This document shows positions 24,188-36,195 of a stretch of DNA of 64,000 bases, piece by piece. The notes beneath the pieces were generated by a model that was not told the DNA's origin, did not search any database, and saw nothing but the letters and a program-made list of their open reading frames with translations. Location of the stretch: NCBI GenBank assembly GCA_900239685.1, contig OENT01000089.1, positions 64,761 through 128,760 of the forward strand, in the 5' to 3' direction. The position numbers and the translations under genes are program-made. The stretch comes from Rotaria macrura (taxonomy: Eukaryota > Rotifera > Eurotatoria > Philodinida > Philodinidae). Position 1 is the stretch's first letter, and each line of letters starts with the position of its first letter.

Positions 24188-24445
24188 CAGAGCACTGCGA
24201 GACGACAAAAAAGTCGTCCCGTCCCGCCTGACAGGGTTTACTAAAAATTTCCGAACTGTTCCATTAGTAAAACACTACCTTTTGTGGCTTGAAATGGTTG
24301 AGTCCGTTGTTTTGCTCGAAAGTGACACTTCTCCGATGAGAAGTTACAAAAAATAATTGTTTTTGAGTTAAAAAGCGAAGAAAATATTCGTTGCGAGATG
24401 CAGAACGAATCAAAAACTCGTCCCATTCCGTCCCGCGGAGCTCTG
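24188..24445. mobile_element. hAT-type MITE, 258 bp
   Basis: The ends are CAGAGCACTGCG and CGCGGAGCTCTG, a hAT-like CAGRG-type inverted repeat. They are flanked by a perfect 8-bp duplication GTAGATAC at 24180-24187 and 24446-24453. Internal GACGACTTTTTTGTCGTC-type symmetry and GTCCCGTCCC/GGGACGG words add a second inverted segment. There is no transposase. Open frames across it are chance readings of the repeat. Confidence 0.82.
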
Positions 24446-24453
24446 GTAGATAC

Positions 24454-25717
24454 CATCAATTGCTTAAAAAAAATATGATAAAATTTATGTTTAGCCTATC
24501 TTCCTGATATAATTGATGAAGATGGCCATAGGAATATTGGAGAACTTCGTACACGCACACACGTACATAAATTCACACGAACCATTTTCGACATAGTCGA
24601 AAATGTCTTTTACTTTGAACATTTACAGTTGAACTTGCTTATGGAAGTTCAATGAAAACGAATTCATTGAAAAACTTCTTGATAATCTATTTTTTTCTAT
24701 TATTGGTATTCGCAGATGTGTAAGCTAATCATAGGGAATGTATGTTTTACAGTTCTGCAAGAGTATGAATTTCGCTACCCTACCCTACCTTATGAGAGTC
24801 GTACCCTAATTCTGCCCAACCCTAGGGTAGGGTTGAAGGACTCTAATTTGTTTAAGGATATCAGTTGTTTCCATACACTTCGAACAATATAGCCTAAACT
24901 AGTATGCTATTAAAGAGAATCGTGTACTGTTTCGAATCATAGGGAAAAAAATGTCAACTATTTAATGCTTCATTTTCGAAGATTTTAAAATACTGTAATT
25001 ACATGACGACGTACACTTATCAACAGAAAAATCCAAGATGTTTCTGTTGATAGAGTATAAAAGAAAAACTTTATGCAACCATAAGGATCGTAGTAGAATT
25101 ACTCTATTATGCACTCGCATGTCGATATCTGATGTAAGACGGAATGTACACCACACAACGAGATTTCGACTATTTATATCATCTTGTCTTTCGAATAATT
25201 TGCAGCAAGTTTTGGTTTCTTTAGTGTTAAGCTTGACTTGAGAGTAAAAGTAACGATGTCATTGTGTCACATTCCAATCGTTGAAATTCCAGTAAATGTT
25301 TTCTTTTAGTCCTGAGTATCACCAGTATCAACCAATGCTATGAATATGAAAGGAAGCTATTAACCAAGGTTACCGTGCATGTTGTTGTTCATCTAGATGG
25401 TACTAAACGCACCTATTAACAATGTCACATTTTTCGCATAACATTGATCGGAAGAATTCTTGATTCAGAAAAGAATGATGTCTACAATCATCGACGATAG
25501 TTTATACATGCATTCGATAATATGTTCTAACGAGCGTTCTAAATAAGTTACGAAAGAAATTCTCTAAGTTAAAAAGTATTGTTTATGATTTTCTAAACAT
25601 CAGAAATATTTGATGAAATAAGATATGAAATAGAATTTGTACAAAGGCTAACTTTATAAGATTTTTTCTTTATTACTCTAGGAAACGATTCTATTATTTG
25701 ATTAATTCATATTTTAG
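24454..25717. other. Intergenic DNA upstream of the ADP-ribosyltransferase gene
   Basis: This should hold the promoter and first exon(s) of the ADP-ribosyltransferase gene, but I could not define them. A small CTACCCTACCC / AACCCTAGGGTAGGGTT inverted patch is present near 24777-24834. Confidence 0.35.
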
Positions 25718-27656
25718 TTCAAGTTAAATAGAACCAATAAACCTGTCCCCGAACGCAATGATAAACATAGAGATGGAACTGTGTCTCTAGAGGTAAGAAA
25801 CGAGTCTATCAGAGAAGGCCCTAATCATCGGAATGCAAGAGAACAGCGTGTACAAAATTTATTCAATGAATTCAATCCCATGCTGAATGATAATTCAAAT
25901 TTATTTGATCGAACATACGTATGGCTTACCGAAAGTGTGCTTGATATTGAACCACGTTTTCACACAATAATCCATCCGTATACATGGAAGCTTTTTTCTA
26001 ATGTTACCGATTGTCAATCGTTCATTTTCAATCAACAATTACAATACAATCCTAGAATCTATTTAATATTATCATATGATTTAGCGGAAAAATTATTTGC
26101 ATTTCAACATATTGCCAATATTTTTCTTGCTTACGTATATTCAAAACAAAATGAAATAACTCCAGGATGGAAACATCGTTTTCTACGAAAACCAGAAATT
26201 TTTAACAATCAAGATTCACTTTTTGAACAATTTACTCAAGATATTAATACCAATAGCGAATTATTGTTCAACCAAAATGAAAACAACGTATGTGCTAAAG
26301 AAATTCTTTGTACTCAATATTTATTTCTATATAATAAATCTTTTACTTTTCAAGGTAGGAGATGATCCATTGCCAATAACATTTTTAGATACAGATCTTG
26401 ATAGATTCAAACGTCTACGATATTTAATTGAAATCGTTCTTAAATTACCACGTGAATTAGAAGCTAAACAAGACATGCTCGATGAACTTCGCCGTGTATC
26501 TATTGGCAATGATAAATTTTTAGAACAGATTGATTATTTTGAATTAAACTATCATTCAAATGCAGCTATACAATGGTATACACGTGAGACGTTTCATCGC
26601 TTACTAAATCAAGCCTTAGGTCGTGAAGATGTTACAACAATAATAAAACATCGATTTTTTATTGCCGATCTATATCAAAGCTTAGAGGAGCTTCGTAGTC
26701 AAACAATCAGAGCATATGCTGATCATCAGCAAACGATATTAACACTCTATCGAGGGCAATTAATATTACCGTTTGAAATTGAAAAATATAAGCAAAATAT
26801 TGGAAAACTTATATCAATAAATACGTATTTTTCTACATCAACATCACTTGGTACTGCACTTATGTTTGCTGGAGGATTGACACCTGAAGTTATTACAGAA
26901 TATAAACCAGTTATATTCTGTCTTGAAGTAGATCCACTTATTGAAAATACACGACCGTACGCTAACATTAGTTTTTATTCTAATTTTGAAGATGAAGATG
27001 AGTTTTTATTTGCCATGGGCTCAGTATTTCGTATAGAAAAAGTTGATTTATTATCTATCGACAATGATAATATACAGGTGATACATTTGAAAATGATTGA
27101 CGAAAATGAACTACCAGAAGAATATTTGACAAATGATTTTTCGGATATTGTTCCCGAGCAAATAAGTTTAGGTAAAAATACAATATTTATTCCTCTCATC
27201 GAACGTTTATTTTATTTAAAAAAAAAACATAACATTTTCCTTTGTTCAACAGATCCAGTTTATACTCTTGTTGGCTTGACGGCTTTATTTGTCAAAGATG
27301 AACAATGTCTGAAGATTAAAACTATACTTGATGAAGCCGATGTTAAATTCTTTGATAGTACTGGTGATTTAGATGATTATACAAAATCGATAAAATGCAT
27401 TCAATCTTTCATCGTATTTATCGACAGTCAAATGATCGTACCGGAACGGAATCAACAAATCACTGTATTGTCATATCACGAGAATGACATGCATTTTAAC
27501 GATCTTATATTTAAAATATTCAATGAAATGGAAATAAATAAACGAAGATCCAAAGAATATATAAAAGGACTATGCATGAGTATAGCTAATGTCTACCGTT
27601 GTTTCAGTAAGTACTATTTAGTTTTAAAAACGAAAAAAAAAACAGAACTTCTATAG
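25718..27656 (+). CDS. NAD+:arginine ADP-ribosyltransferase, bdelloid multidomain type (5' end incomplete)
   Basis: Exons 25718..26287 and 26355..27656 join in frame through a 67-bp GT-AG intron. The frame opens directly after a TATTTTAG acceptor and has no early in-frame ATG, so a first exon is missing. The N-terminal domain (about residues 90-165; RIYLILSYDLAEKLF, then ANIFLAYVYSK) resembles the N-terminal domain typical of bdelloid ART proteins. A helical linker follows, ending in AIQWYTRETFHRLLNQALGR. The catalytic ART fold shows R-S-E: R323 in LYRGQ, STS at about 350-352 in TYFSTSTSLG, and E404-D-E406 in EDEFLFAMGS. The ExE form predicts transfer of ADP-ribose from NAD+ to arginine. No signal peptide is visible. 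A possible extra donor (TTCA|GTAAGT near 27607) means the last residues are uncertain. The function in bdelloids is unknown; stress, immune or signalling roles are inference. Confidence 0.87.
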
Positions 27657-29114
27657 ATCGATCAGTTTTCTATCACAAAAGAATTTCTTAACTTAAATAT
27701 ATTAAAGTCATGATAAATATCTAATAGACATAGACGATTCTATGCGAATGTATTATTGATTGTGAACAATCTTTCAGTAAAACAATAGTTCTTTCTATTG
27801 AACAGTATCGTAGGTTTCAAGACTTACAGAGAACTATGTCATATATTATTCTTTTCATGCGTGTTGTTTTCGAAAATTTTTAGATATCTATTCGTGTAAC
27901 AGATTTCATGGCAGTGAATTTTTAGTGAAAAGGTTCGTTTTCGAATTTTTAATTGATGTAGTTTTTAGCAAAACATAGAATTCAAAAGCAAGCATCCATG
28001 AAAACTAACGAGAATTTATTGAAAACTATCAATATCAGATACCGTTTTAATAGGTTTCCCGTTCATTTCTCTTTTGTATCGACAATTAAAATAACTTAAT
28101 AGTTTTGTTCGATCGAATTTCGTGAATTTCATCCTTTTGGTCCTCGTTACCTATCGTATCACACTGTGTTTGTTGTATATCTATTATATGATGTAGCTGA
28201 TGGATAAAGAATGTAAAAATTTTACCATATATCTATCTATCTATAACAATGATTGTTAACTCAAACAGTGTATTTCTTCAAACTTAGATCAGGTAGCATT
28301 TTGGGTGGTTTTTGAAATCTGTTTTTTAATAAAAGTCGAATAATAGTTTGGTAGGGTGAAAGATTGCGTTCAGTAGCTCTCTCTAAATTAGACATTCATA
28401 TGTCTCTAGTTTTAGCATCACAGAAAAAAATTTCTATCGAGTTGACACTCTACTCGGCTATGCTTCGAATATTAGTGAGAAATTAGACAACGTTTTTTTT
28501 CTCTAGACGACGAGGATTCGCATGACTCCTATAGTTCTATCACTGATATTAAGCGGATATGAAGTTCAATTTAAAGTATTGTTTGCCGAGATTTCGTTTG
28601 ATTTTGATGATCTAAGATGGCCATTGAGTTAGGATCAATCTTCCATATTATTTAGAAGTGTAGTTGATTGAGAATATCAATAATTTGGCATTGTGATTAT
28701 TAGTCAACCACTCTTCCAATTGTAAATCATATAGACGTTAACTCTCACTTGTATGAAATCATATAAAACTGATTTATTGCTGTAAGTGCGGGGTATATAT
28801 ACAAGCATGTTTGAAACAAGATGGAATCAACTAGAGAATAACAATGAATTAAGAGCACAATAGAAATTCCGAAAGAATATACAAGTTCATATTGAAGTAA
28901 GAGAAGGACATAGAAAGATCGCTCACATAACCATTCATGCAGAAGGAAAGAAGATATAAGTGGAATACAATAAGAACGATGACATCACAAGATAGATACG
29001 ACACACGATGCATAGTGCGACGTAACCATAATTTCATAGTTGAGAATTCTAACTTCTAGGAATGTTATTTGATTGAGAATAAATGCAGATTTATTTTTAT
29101 GAAATTTTCCACTA
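27657..29114. other. Intergenic DNA
   Basis: It may contain a spliced 3' end of the ADP-ribosyltransferase gene and the 5' exon of the next frame. Neither could be fixed. No other feature is seen. Confidence 0.3.
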
Positions 29115-29612
29115 GGTACAGATACATTTTATGTTCAACTTCTTGTTTCGTCCACTTCAAAAAAAACATCTGAAGAAGAACTAAAAACGAAATTATCATC
29201 GTCATCAATAATAACTTTCTATCATACTGAGTTGTGTATCTACTTTCTTGAATTAATAAGTGAACCGAACAAAATTGGCAATGGAATACTTCTTCTTCAA
29301 TCGGATGATAATAATATCGATAATACAATCAATCAATTCGAACATATTAGCATCGTAAAATATATGTATATATGTTCAAAAAATGTCTCTAACATTCACT
29401 ATCGACGAATTATTCGTGGAAAATTCTACAATGAAAATGACTTGTATGTGCAACTCTATTCAGACAATTTATCAAATTCATTTGTACGAGCTAATAACCA
29501 AATCGATATACATAAAAGCAAGAAGATAGCCAGTGCTTGTTTTCTACAGATGGAACAATTCTATAAACTGATGCGAGAACATCAACATCAGGAGAAAATT
29601 CTTCAAGACTAA
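29115..29612 (+). CDS. Partial ORF, possible relative of the bdelloid ART N-terminal domain
   Basis: The frame is open from a TTTTCCACTAG acceptor to TAA, about 165 codons, with no ATG at the start, so an upstream exon is expected. The segment ILLLQSDDNN, QFEHISIVKYMYICSKN, RIIRGKFYNENDLYVQLYSD has the same order of strand-like and helix-like stretches as the N-terminal domain of the adjacent ADP-ribosyltransferase: a hydrophobic strand, a helix, then a Y-rich strand and an RG-F motif. No ART catalytic R, STS or ExE follows, so this is either a stand-alone domain, a gene fragment, or a decayed ART copy. The homology is my reading of the pattern and is tentative. Confidence 0.5.
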   Translation, partial: GTDTFYVQLLVSSTSKKTSEEELKTKLSSSSIITFYHTELCIYFLELISEPNKIGNGILLLQSDDNNIDNTINQFEHISIVKYMYICSKNVSNIHYRRIIRGKFYNENDLYVQLYSDNLSNSFVRANNQIDIHKSKKIASACFLQMEQFYKLMREHQHQEKILQD

Positions 29613-29755
29613 TGTGAAAAGATTCTATGATAAAACAATTTCTTCAGAGAAAAATGAAAAACTACGTTTCTTTTTTCTTTTTATGTCATTTTGCTTAACA
29701 TTTTATTTGAAAGGATTCAATATAATTCATTTTAGATTAGGAAAAAGAATTCTAA

Positions 29756-30448
29756 ATGACCAACAGATATTTTATTCTTATTGATGCAACATTGGACTCT
29801 CAAGCACCGTTCTTTCATGACGACCCTAGATTCAACAGATGGCTAAGCGCCTTTAATAACGTTTCTAATGCATTAGAATTTATAACGAAAATAACGTTGC
29901 CATATAGCATAACAGTGTATCTAGCAAAAGATAATATTATTAGTGATGGTCTACCGTTACAAATAAATGGTCAACCGTATCCTCTAATTCAATATTTCAG
30001 TCTATTACAGACAATTCATCGTGTCACTATATTTACTCCTGAAATGAGTAATAATCTTCTTCCAGAAATTCGTGACGTTTGTCCCGAACCAAGAGTCATA
30101 AATGATGTTATTCGGGCAATCGATTTACCTTGGTATATCTGTCAGCAGGGTGCATGTTATTATGAACAAGAAATATCTAGATGCAGAAGCACTGGTGAAG
30201 AGCATCTCATACCGAATTTTTGTCGAGACAGAGACGATTTATTAAGATATTTTGATAAACTTAAAGTCGATCGACAGAAAATACTAGATAGTTGGGTCGA
30301 TGAGCATTTTAATCAGCACGGTGAAGTTGAGCAAACTAATTGGCAGCATCATGAAGACGACCATTTTAATGTGTCCAGTGAAGTTGAACTAATTGATGGA
30401 CTAAATGAAGATGAAAATAATCATAGACATCTGGAAAACGCATCATAA
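29756..30448 (+). CDS. Uncharacterised 230-aa protein, possibly ART-N-domain related
   Basis: A single exon from ATG to TAA, with a CATTTTAG acceptor about 20 nt upstream of the ATG, so the transcript could be trans-spliced. Residues 25-100 (RFNRWLSAFNNVSNALEFIT, then ITVYLAKDNI, then LIQYFSLLQTIHRVTIFTPE) alternate strand and helix in a way reminiscent of the ART N-terminal domain. The similarity is weak. Two Cys-containing stretches follow (WYICQQGACYYEQEISRC, then NFCRDRDDLL). The C-terminal 50 residues are acidic and contain two imperfect repeats (DEHFNQHGEVEQ and DDHFNVSSEVEL). No signal peptide or membrane segment is seen. Together with the neighbouring frames it forms an accessory block typical of bdelloid gene-family expansion. 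Function unknown. Confidence 0.6.
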   Translation: MTNRYFILIDATLDSQAPFFHDDPRFNRWLSAFNNVSNALEFITKITLPYSITVYLAKDNIISDGLPLQINGQPYPLIQYFSLLQTIHRVTIFTPEMSNNLLPEIRDVCPEPRVINDVIRAIDLPWYICQQGACYYEQEISRCRSTGEEHLIPNFCRDRDDLLRYFDKLKVDRQKILDSWVDEHFNQHGEVEQTNWQHHEDDHFNVSSEVELIDGLNEDENNHRHLENAS

Positions 30449-31633
30449 ACTTAAATCAGATTTATACAGTGTTATGTTACCAATACGTGCTATTACTTTA
30501 GAACAGTGTTTTCTCTTTATTTTTGTTCGTTCTTATGGAAACTCATAAGATTATGATTTTTTTAAGAAAAAGAACAAAATTTCTCTTAGGAATGTAACAA
30601 ACCCAAAGTCTTTAGATTTGATACAAAAATATTTGTACTTGTTCTTCACTGGGATTTGTTTTCAATGTAACACGAGTACAAAGTTCGAGAGTCATGCTAG
30701 GTAGGGACCAAATCTAAATCCAACTCATAAACTTCATAACGACATATCCAATCTTGAATCCCATATCTAAGTTGAACCAAGCGAAATGTAAATCTTAGAA
30801 TTAGATCCGAACTATATTCAAATTCAGAAACTAAATCTAAACCCAAGACCACATGGGAAAGATCTGGTGGGAAATCTCAAGTCTATTTTAGATGTGTTGT
30901 ACCCCTAATTGTGCTAATAGAGTGTGTCAGATATATAAAGACTAGTCAACTAATTAAGAAGGCTGTCAAGTGATTGTCGTTTTATTGCATGAAAATAATG
31001 ATCACTTTGATATTTTTCAACAACTGTGTACTATATATAATGAGATAAAATCAACCGTTTTTGTCCCCGACACTGTATACCTAATCGAAGTACACTGTAA
31101 AAAAAATGGAGTAGATTAATAAACCCTTAGGCTTAGGGGTTTATACAAGTCGTGTAATCGAGCGTTTTTCACATATGTTAAAAAGGATGTTTTAATGATT
31201 GCACTTTCATATTTTTTTATAACAATGTATGCAACATCAAAAAAAAAATTATCTAAAAGGAAAAATAAAATCGTAGCAAAAATAATAACTGATTTCTTCT
31301 TTTAAATTATCTTGAAAATATTTCGATCATCAAAGAATATTTGTTCTTCTTTTTGTCATGTATCTTGTGTTTTGTTTTGTTGCTTGTATTTATAATGAAA
31401 TTTTCAAAGGGAGAGAACAAACACATCTGAAGAATCTTGTAAATGATATCTAGAGAGAAAATTCATATACTATAGATATAAAAGCAACCAATCGACGTCT
31501 AGCGACTCCTGTTAGAAATTTTCGACTACTGACCCATAAAATCTCCAATAATAAATAAATCCTGTTATGCAGTAAGAATTTCTTTTTTCTTAAATAAAAC
31601 TTGACATTACTTATTTCCATTATTAAATCAATT
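30449..31633. other. Intergenic DNA upstream of XPC
   Basis: Nothing coding. It contains loosely repeated AATCTAAATCC-like words near 30705-30850 and a small palindrome AAACCCTTAGGCTTAGGGGTTT near 31121-31142. TTATGCAG at about 31572 is a possible 5' acceptor for XPC. Confidence 0.4.
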
Positions 31634-34600
31634 ATGAGTAGTTTAAGAAAATCATCACGTATACGTAAACCGATAACAACAATCGATCAAAATTTTGACG
31701 ATGATGATGATAAAGATTTTATTACACGAAAATCGAAAACTATGAATGAATCAGTAGTGTCAAATAAACGTTTATCGATGGATGATGATGAACAAGATAC
31801 AGTGACACCAAAAAAACGGCAGAAACAAAGAAAATCAACAACAACCAAGAAAACATCACCGTATTTTAATAAAACGAAACCTAGCAAATCAAAGGGAAAC
31901 AAGAAAAGTAAAAAATCAAATGCATCTATCGATGAAAATGAAAAGCTGCCTAATGAAACTGCTATTCAACCAACAAAAAGTAAGTTTCACACAATGCTAT
32001 GAACAATCTTCCGTGTATTGTACTTGTCGAATATACTATAATCGATTATGATGAAATTTCTTACCATTAATACTTGGTGGTATTTTTCAGAATTACAATA
32101 GATTAGTTTTATGATTAATTTCGGTGTATTGATTGATTGATACATTCCGGATGATAAACATTAGAGAAATCCAATATTTCCCAGTAGGCATTAGTGATGA
32201 CTCTCGTAGTACGAGGATTTTTTTTTGAAAATTCTCAAAACTACTTCTGAAATATTTTCATGTCTATGTCGACAATACTAATTTTTCTACGAATCTCATC
32301 GAGCTTGACGGATCCATGTCATACAATTCGATAGTTACGACTGAATTTAAAATCATGGGTTCTTTAATTGAAGTTAGTTCAAGGAATTTCGTTTCCTTGA
32401 ACATGAGCCAGTTTTGTTTTTCATATTTTTGTTCGAATTTCGTTGATCATAGTGTTTTCAATGAATGTAAAATAATGAAAACATAAATGGAAATGCGCAT
32501 TATGTATATGAGAAAAAAACAATTTTCTTTTGTAAGTTACACTGTCTTTGCCTATCTAGTGATCGCCGTTGTAAGAAATATTTTTCAGAATTTCTTCGCT
32601 TCATATCGAACATAATTCTTCAAGTATTTGTTCTCTTTTATTTGTGAAATTAAAGATTCGCTCGTGTACAAAATCCTGTCTCTCGAATTATTTTTTATTT
32701 ATATTACTTGTAAGATAGTTTGCTTTCAAGCATACGATATTTAACGACAAACTTCAGCTGAATTTCTAATATCTGTCGTGGTGTACTTTTCCAGTTTTGC
32801 GCACACTCATCACTTCATTTTAACACTAAATATAGAATGATTTGAGTTCTATTCCATTAGCTCCACTAGCAACTGACGCGGATGACACCGATTCTGATGA
32901 TGATGATGATGATGATGCATGGGAAAATATACATATACAACCGAAAGAAGAAATTATCATTCAAAAAGTAATAGAATAACATATGTCGAAAAAATAAAGC
33001 ATGTTTTTATTGAACATGTTCTTTCTATGTTAGCTACTTAAAGAACACGAAGAAAAGCAATCAAGTATGATTAATGGTGAAATTCAAGTAAATCTAACAA
33101 GTGATGAAGTCGCAGCAGCTCAAGGTAAACGAAAAAAAAATCTTAATTCTAAAGAACATCAATTAGAACTACAATTAAAACGTGTATTGAAAAAGAATTT
33201 TTTACAAAAACATAAACATCATATTGTTTGTAATATCGGTCATGGTTTTTACTTAATAAAAACATACGTAAATAATCAAGAGTTACGTTCACTTATGTTT
33301 TCCTTACTTGATGAATCGATAACAAGCACATTCACTTATAATAATAAAACAACAAATATGAATGATGTACATCGACTTGTAAAATATTTCAATGAAATTT
33401 TCATTATGATTGATAAACCATTGAATGATGAACAAGAAAATCAACCAGTGACAATGGAAAAATTACGTCAAGCTATTAGTGACCATTTTACACATACACA
33501 ATCGTCAATACGAATTATACTTTTTGCTATTTATGTTCGTCTTCTTCAATACGAATGTCGACTAGTATTTGCTTCTGATCTACCACCAATTCGTCTTCGA
33601 ACAAGAAAAGATGAAAAACCTAGTACATCAACTAACAATCGTAGCACGAATAAAAAGAAAAAGCATTCAACCGAATCAAATGATGATAATAGTAATAGTA
33701 CTATAAGTGAAGATGTTCAGTCGTCTCGTATTGTTACTTCGAAATCTTCAGAAATAATAAAAAATTATCAAGCTATTTCACCATTATCAACAACTGATTT
33801 AGAACCCTTAAAATCGAAAACAAAATCACGCCGCTTAAAGCCTCGATATTATTGGATTGAACTATTCATTGAAACAACTGATGATGGTTATATACCTATC
33901 GATGTTTATACATCAAAAATAAATTCAACGATAGATTTTGAAATGAATATTGAATTTCCCATGCTTTATGTATGGGCATTCGATACTGATCTATCGAGTT
34001 TCTATGCTAAAGATGTAACAAAAAGATATTCACAAAAATGGTTGACAACATCCTATCGTACGTCACATATTGAACATAAAACAAATGGTGATCCTAAGTG
34101 GTATCAAAAATTAATGAAGAAATATCAACCTAAGGATAAGAAAAAATCAACATATTCTCAAGTTGAAAATAAACAAATCGAAGGTTTGTAAATTTATTGA
34201 AATAAATGTAAGTAACTATGAATTTACTATTGTTTTCAATTAAATATATCAATGAACAGATCAATTAGCTAGACAACCGATTCCACAATCGAAATCTGAA
34301 TTAAATGGACATCCACTATATGTATTAAAATCTAAATTACTCAAATTTGAAGGAATTTATCCAAATGAAACACAACCAGTTGGATGGTTTAAAGTAAGAC
34401 AAATTGATTTATTTACATATAACTATGTTCTTTTTTGTTTTGAAAATTCAGAAAATCATATTTTTGTTATCGACCATTTCGATTGCACGAAAGAATATAT
34501 TCGATTAATTGATCATTTGCTACTGAAAGATAATTTTTTGAAATGCTGATCAGTAGAATTAAAATAAATCTAATTAGTTTTTTTTGTAATAAAAACTGAT

Positions 34601-36098
34601 TCGATAGAGAAAAAAGAGTTAACTTATAAAATTGTCGCTTGTCTGTAAAATAAGAACTAGACTTTCAGCTAAGGCAAGTATATCCCTGGTTTTGTAGATT
34701 TCTTGTGATCATATTCGATATGATCAATATCGTTAATAAGCAATTTTCCAGTTTCTAGAATCGAACTGATGAACTTCTTCAGAATATTCTTTCGCTATGA
34801 ATTATAATCAGCATTTAAAATTGACTGATAACAAGTTCATAGAGCAATAATTTACTTTGAAAGAATTCTCAAATGCATGATCGTTTAGTACAATGATAAG
34901 TGAATAGAAAAGATGAATTAATTATATTATGGTAAAATATATATATATATAATGAATTGTACAGTATTTCGTTGCCAAGTCCTTCGAATGTGTCAGTATT
35001 ATCATTGAGATATATTTATTAGAAGTGATATTGTTTTTGTTAGCGTTTTATTATTAACAGCAAAACTAAACATATCTAATAAAAAGATCCATGTACTTTC
35101 ACATTCAATAGACGTTCATTTTAACTTACTAATATTAATAAATATAGTTCATCGTAAAATATAGTCTAGTGTTGCTTTTCATGAGATGAAAATTTTCAAA
35201 GATTTTGCAAAAATGGTCGATTATAGATTATTAAACTACTGAGAATAAACGAATGAAACTATTGCTATAGATTGATTTAAGAAAATTTTGTTCTTTTTTT
35301 TTTAGGAAGAACCAATCTATTCTCGAGATAATATTCATATTTTACGTTCAAAACAAACATGGCTTAAAGAAGCTCGACAAGTCAATCTCGGCGAAGAACC
35401 GTATAAAATCGTTGAAGGACGAATAAAAAATGTTAGTTATCAATTAAAATTACTCTGACTTAATATTTTTCATTTGTCAGATCGATCGAAAAATGGGCGT
35501 AACAATAAGACCTCAATTAGAACTATTTGGCGAATGGCAAACATCAGATTACGTTCCACCGGTAGCAAAAGATGGTGTTGTACCATGTAATGAATATGGA
35601 AATGTTGATTTATTCAAATCCGAAATGTTACCACATGGTTGTGTTCATATTGTTGAAGCAAATGCAGTTCGACTGTGTAAAAAATTAGGAATTGATTATG
35701 CTGAAGCAATTACAGGTAAAATAAACTGTAGCATAGTTATGAAGGAAAGAAAAATAACATGAATCTCTTTTAAAAATTGCACATTAGGTTTCGATGCACA
35801 TGGTGGTGGATCTCATCCAGTGATGGAAGGCATTGTTATATGTAAAGAATATGAACAAACGCTACGAGATGCACTTGAACAACAGAAACAAATAGCGATT
35901 GAAAAAGAAATTAAGAAAAAAGAAGAGCGAATTTATAAAAATTGGAGAAAACTTATTCGAGGCTTAATTATTAGAGAAAATCTTGCGAAAAAATATGCTG
36001 ATAATGATGTTGACGAAACTGAATTAGCAACTGATGCCAAATATCAATGGCCTGTTTTACCAAAAGAACACAACGCTAATGATGACACTTTTATGTAA
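31634..36098 (+). CDS. XPC: XPC / Rad4 nucleotide-excision-repair damage sensor
   Basis: Seven exons join in frame: 31634..31979, 32861..32967, 33034..34183, 34260..34393, 35306..35431, 35481..35715, 35788..36098, giving 802 aa against about 940 in human. Residues 1-150 are basic and acidic linker ([20 protein letters not shown]). The Rad4 transglutaminase-like domain is split: [14 protein letters not shown] at about 212, then YYWIELF (about 423) and [21 protein letters not shown] (from about 463), separated by a disordered Ser/Lys insert. BHD1 has [19 protein letters not shown] (exon 4) and [20 protein letters not shown] (exon 5). BHD2 and BHD3 have [36 protein letters not shown] and [13 protein letters not shown]. 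The protein finds helix-distorting lesions and opens the duplex for TFIIH in global-genome repair, with RAD23 and centrin. The C-terminal tail is Lys/Glu-rich and short. An AATAAA follows at 36190. Identification is firm; exon ends were chosen by phase and homology. Confidence 0.94.
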
Positions 36099-36189
36099 TA
36101 ATACGTTTAGTTTGTATTCAGTATAAAGATATTAAGGCATGTCTTTTTTTAATTTTTCTGGATGATGACCTGTCGAACAGTCTTCTTGA

Positions 36190-36195
36190 AATAAA
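36190..36195 (+). promoter_or_regulatory. Candidate poly(A) signal for XPC
   Basis: AATAAA 92 bp after the XPC stop codon, the first one downstream of it. Confidence 0.5.

Noticed and set aside
24099..24459. Overlapping frames on both strands near 24.1-24.5 kb
   Set aside because: They run across the hAT MITE and its inverted ends, and have no independent coding signal.
24777..24834. Telomere-like CTACCC repeats
   Set aside because: Only about three units, then an inverted GGGTAGGG. Too short and not the known bdelloid telomere type.
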